Assembly: GCF_042654245.1 (NCBI RefSeq)
Contig: NZ_JBHSGI010000009.1
Coordinates: 248,001 to 312,000 of the forward strand
Reading direction: 5' to 3'
DNA length: 64,000 bases
Source: Seohaeicola_A nanhaiensis
GTDB taxonomy: Bacteria > Pseudomonadota > Alphaproteobacteria > Rhodobacterales > Rhodobacteraceae
The notes beneath the pieces were generated by a model. That model made no database searches. It saw only the letters and a list, made by a program, of their open reading frames with translations, and had not been told where the DNA came from. This document shows positions 62,669 to 64,000 of the stretch, in pieces. The translations under genes and the position numbers were made by a program. How positions within the stretch are numbered: position 1 is the stretch's first letter; each line of letters begins with the position of its first letter.

Positions 62669-63490
62669 ATGACATTCGCCGCCCGCGTCGTCGACAGCAC
62701 CCTGTTTCAGCGCTTCATCATCTGCGTGATTCTCGTCAACGCCGTCATTCTCGGGTTGATGACGCTCGACCTGACACCCGAGACTTTGCGCCTGCTGCTG
62801 CTGGTCGATTACCTGTGCCTGGCCATCTTCGTGGGCGAGATGGCGTTGAAGCTTGCCGTCTACCGGCGGACGTTCTTTCAGGACGGCTGGAACAACTTCG
62901 ATCTGATCGTGGTGGGGATCGCGGTGCTGCCGGATGCGGGCGGGCTTGGCGTGCTGCGGACCTTGCGGGTGCTGCGACTGATGCGGCTGATCTCGGTCGT
63001 GCCGTCGATGCGGCGGGTGATCACCGGCATGTTCCTGGCGATTCCGGGCGGAGCATCTGTCGCGGCGGTGCTGGCGATCCTGTATTATGTCGGTGCGATC
63101 ATCGGGTTCAGTTTCTTTCACGAGACCGTGCCCGAATATTTCGGCACCATCGGCGCCACCTTCTTCACGCTGTTCAGGATGATGACGCTGGAAGGCTGGC
63201 CCGACATCGCGGGCGAGGTGATGAGGCGGCACCCGCACGCCTGGATCTACTTTGTCGCCTTCATCATCCTGACCACCTTCACCACCCTGAACCTGCTGTT
63301 CGGCATCATTGTGGACGCCATGCAGAACGCCAAGGAGGAGGACGTGCGCGAACAGATGGCCGAGCACGGCATTCCGCCGGACCAGGAAACGCCGGAGATT
63401 AGACTGGTGATGATGGAGCGCGACATCCGAGAGATCCGGGCCATGCTGGAATCGATGGCCCCGCAGCGCAGGCACAGTGCGGCGGAGTGA
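62669..63490 (+). CDS. Bacterial voltage-gated sodium channel (NaChBac family)
   Basis: 273 residues from ATG 62669, six membrane helices. S4 voltage sensor has R97, R100, R103, R106 at three-residue spacing (VLRTLRVLRLMRLI). The pore loop shows selectivity filter T173-L-E-G-W177, one residue from the canonical TLESW of NavAb/NaChBac. S6 is ILTTFTTLNLLFGIIVDAMQ, and the C-terminus forms the expected coiled coil (245-262). It conducts Na+ (or Ca2+ in variants) as a homotetramer. It lies divergent from rimP. Confidence 0.93.
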   Translation: MTFAARVVDSTLFQRFIICVILVNAVILGLMTLDLTPETLRLLLLVDYLCLAIFVGEMALKLAVYRRTFFQDGWNNFDLIVVGIAVLPDAGGLGVLRTLRVLRLMRLISVVPSMRRVITGMFLAIPGGASVAAVLAILYYVGAIIGFSFFHETVPEYFGTIGATFFTLFRMMTLEGWPDIAGEVMRRHPHAWIYFVAFIILTTFTTLNLLFGIIVDAMQNAKEEDVREQMAEHGIPPDQETPEIRLVMMERDIREIRAMLESMAPQRRHSAAE

Positions 63491-63569
63491 GGCCGGACCG
63501 CGATCTGGATTGACCCTAGGGCCGCGCCGCGATAGGCCGCTGCGCGATACATTCCCCGAGGAGACGCGC

Positions 63570-64000
63570 ATGTCCAACCCTTCCCTTCTGATCCTGCCGG
63601 GCGACGGCATCGGCCCCGAAGTCATGGCGCAGGTCACGCGCATCATCGACTGGTTCGGCGCCAAGCGCGGGCTGAAGTTCGACGTTTCCGAGGATCTGGT
63701 GGGCGGCTGCGCCTATGACAAGCACGGCACGCCGCTGCATGACGACACCATGGCGAAGGCGCAGGAGGTCGATGCCGTTCTGCTGGGCGCCGTGGGCGGG
63801 CCGAAATACGACAAGCTCGACTTCTCGGTGAAGCCCGAGCGCGGGCTGCTGCGCCTGCGCAAGGAGATGGACCTTTACGCCAACCTGCGCCCGGCCCAGT
63901 GCTTTGACGCGCTGGCCGACTTTTCGTCGCTGAAGAAGGATGTGGTCGCGGGCCTCGACATCATGATCGTGCGCGAGCTGACGAGCGGCGTCTACTTTGG
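63570..64000 (+). CDS. leuB: 3-Isopropylmalate dehydrogenase (N-terminal part)
   Basis: Runs off the right edge; 143 codons visible from ATG 63570, with GAGGAGA upstream. LLILPGDGIGPEVMAQ, the NAD-adenine contact VLLGAVGGPKYD, LLRLRKEMDLYANLRP with the three arginines for the malate group, and IMIVRELTSGVYFG are all diagnostic. Third step of leucine synthesis. Confidence 0.97.
   Translation, partial: MSNPSLLILPGDGIGPEVMAQVTRIIDWFGAKRGLKFDVSEDLVGGCAYDKHGTPLHDDTMAKAQEVDAVLLGAVGGPKYDKLDFSVKPERGLLRLRKEMDLYANLRPAQCFDALADFSSLKKDVVAGLDIMIVRELTSGVYF

Overview
The window is high-GC chromosomal DNA of an alphaproteobacterium, most likely Rhodobacteraceae (Roseobacter/Paracoccus relatives). The evidence is gene order and protein character: trpB-GNAT-trpF-lapA-ihfB-rpsA next to cmk-aroA, secA-PpiC-argJ-mutT, rimP-nusA-ylxR-infB, and a class III alcohol dehydrogenase. 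No rRNA, tRNA, CRISPR array, insertion sequence or prophage was seen. Most of it is housekeeping sequence with two catabolic islands and a few small unusual elements.

Region 1 (1-10.2 kb): a caspase-fold protease fragment runs off the left edge, followed by a YceI/OmpA fusion. Then comes a cobalamin/Fe-S reductive dehalogenase fused to its own flavin/NAD(P)H reductase and 2Fe-2S ferredoxin (the BhbA/NpRdhA aerobic type). It is divergent from an operon of Old Yellow Enzyme, NIPSNAP protein and a sulfatase/phosphonate-monoesterase-type hydrolase. A converging operon encodes a CMD-family protein, a short-chain dehydrogenase and a cupin. I read this as a candidate locus for catabolism of halogenated, possibly sulfated, organics such as algal bromophenols; the substrate is inference.

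Region 2 (10.2-35.6 kb): ychF, class III ADH, an I78-type lipoprotein, argC, MaoC, lactate dehydrogenase, a sulfotransferase-like protein, MFS, rplY-pth-DUF2332, a serine hydrolase, DUF2237, enoyl-CoA hydratase, a secreted protein, an IsdG-like monooxygenase, a second sulfatase, the trp/ihfB/rpsA block, DoxX, ZIP, cmk, aroA and a metallo-hydrolase.

Region 3 (35.6-45 kb): a complete-looking aerobic benzoyl-CoA (box) core. It holds benzoate-CoA ligase, an alpha/beta hydrolase, a DUF309 protein, boxC, boxB, a 59-residue four-cysteine mini-protein translationally coupled to boxA, boxA, a hotdog thioesterase and the regulator boxR. Six TGCA-N6-TGCA-type sites in front of the ligase, boxC and boxR match the operator known for BoxR/BzdR-type regulators, so the cluster looks like a self-contained regulon. 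No boxD-type aldehyde dehydrogenase is present in the window.

Region 4 (45-64 kb): an error-prone polymerase dnaE2 lacking its C-terminal OB-fold region, secreted proteins including a PstS-like/OmpA fusion, secA, parvulin, argJ, mutT, a previously unlisted 47-residue gene, infB-ylxR-nusA-rimP with an attenuator-like hairpin in the leader, a bacterial voltage-gated sodium channel and the start of leuB. Small dispersed repeats (a CTCCGCCGGAG-centred element in two convergent intergenic regions, and GTAGG-headed hairpins) are scattered through the window.
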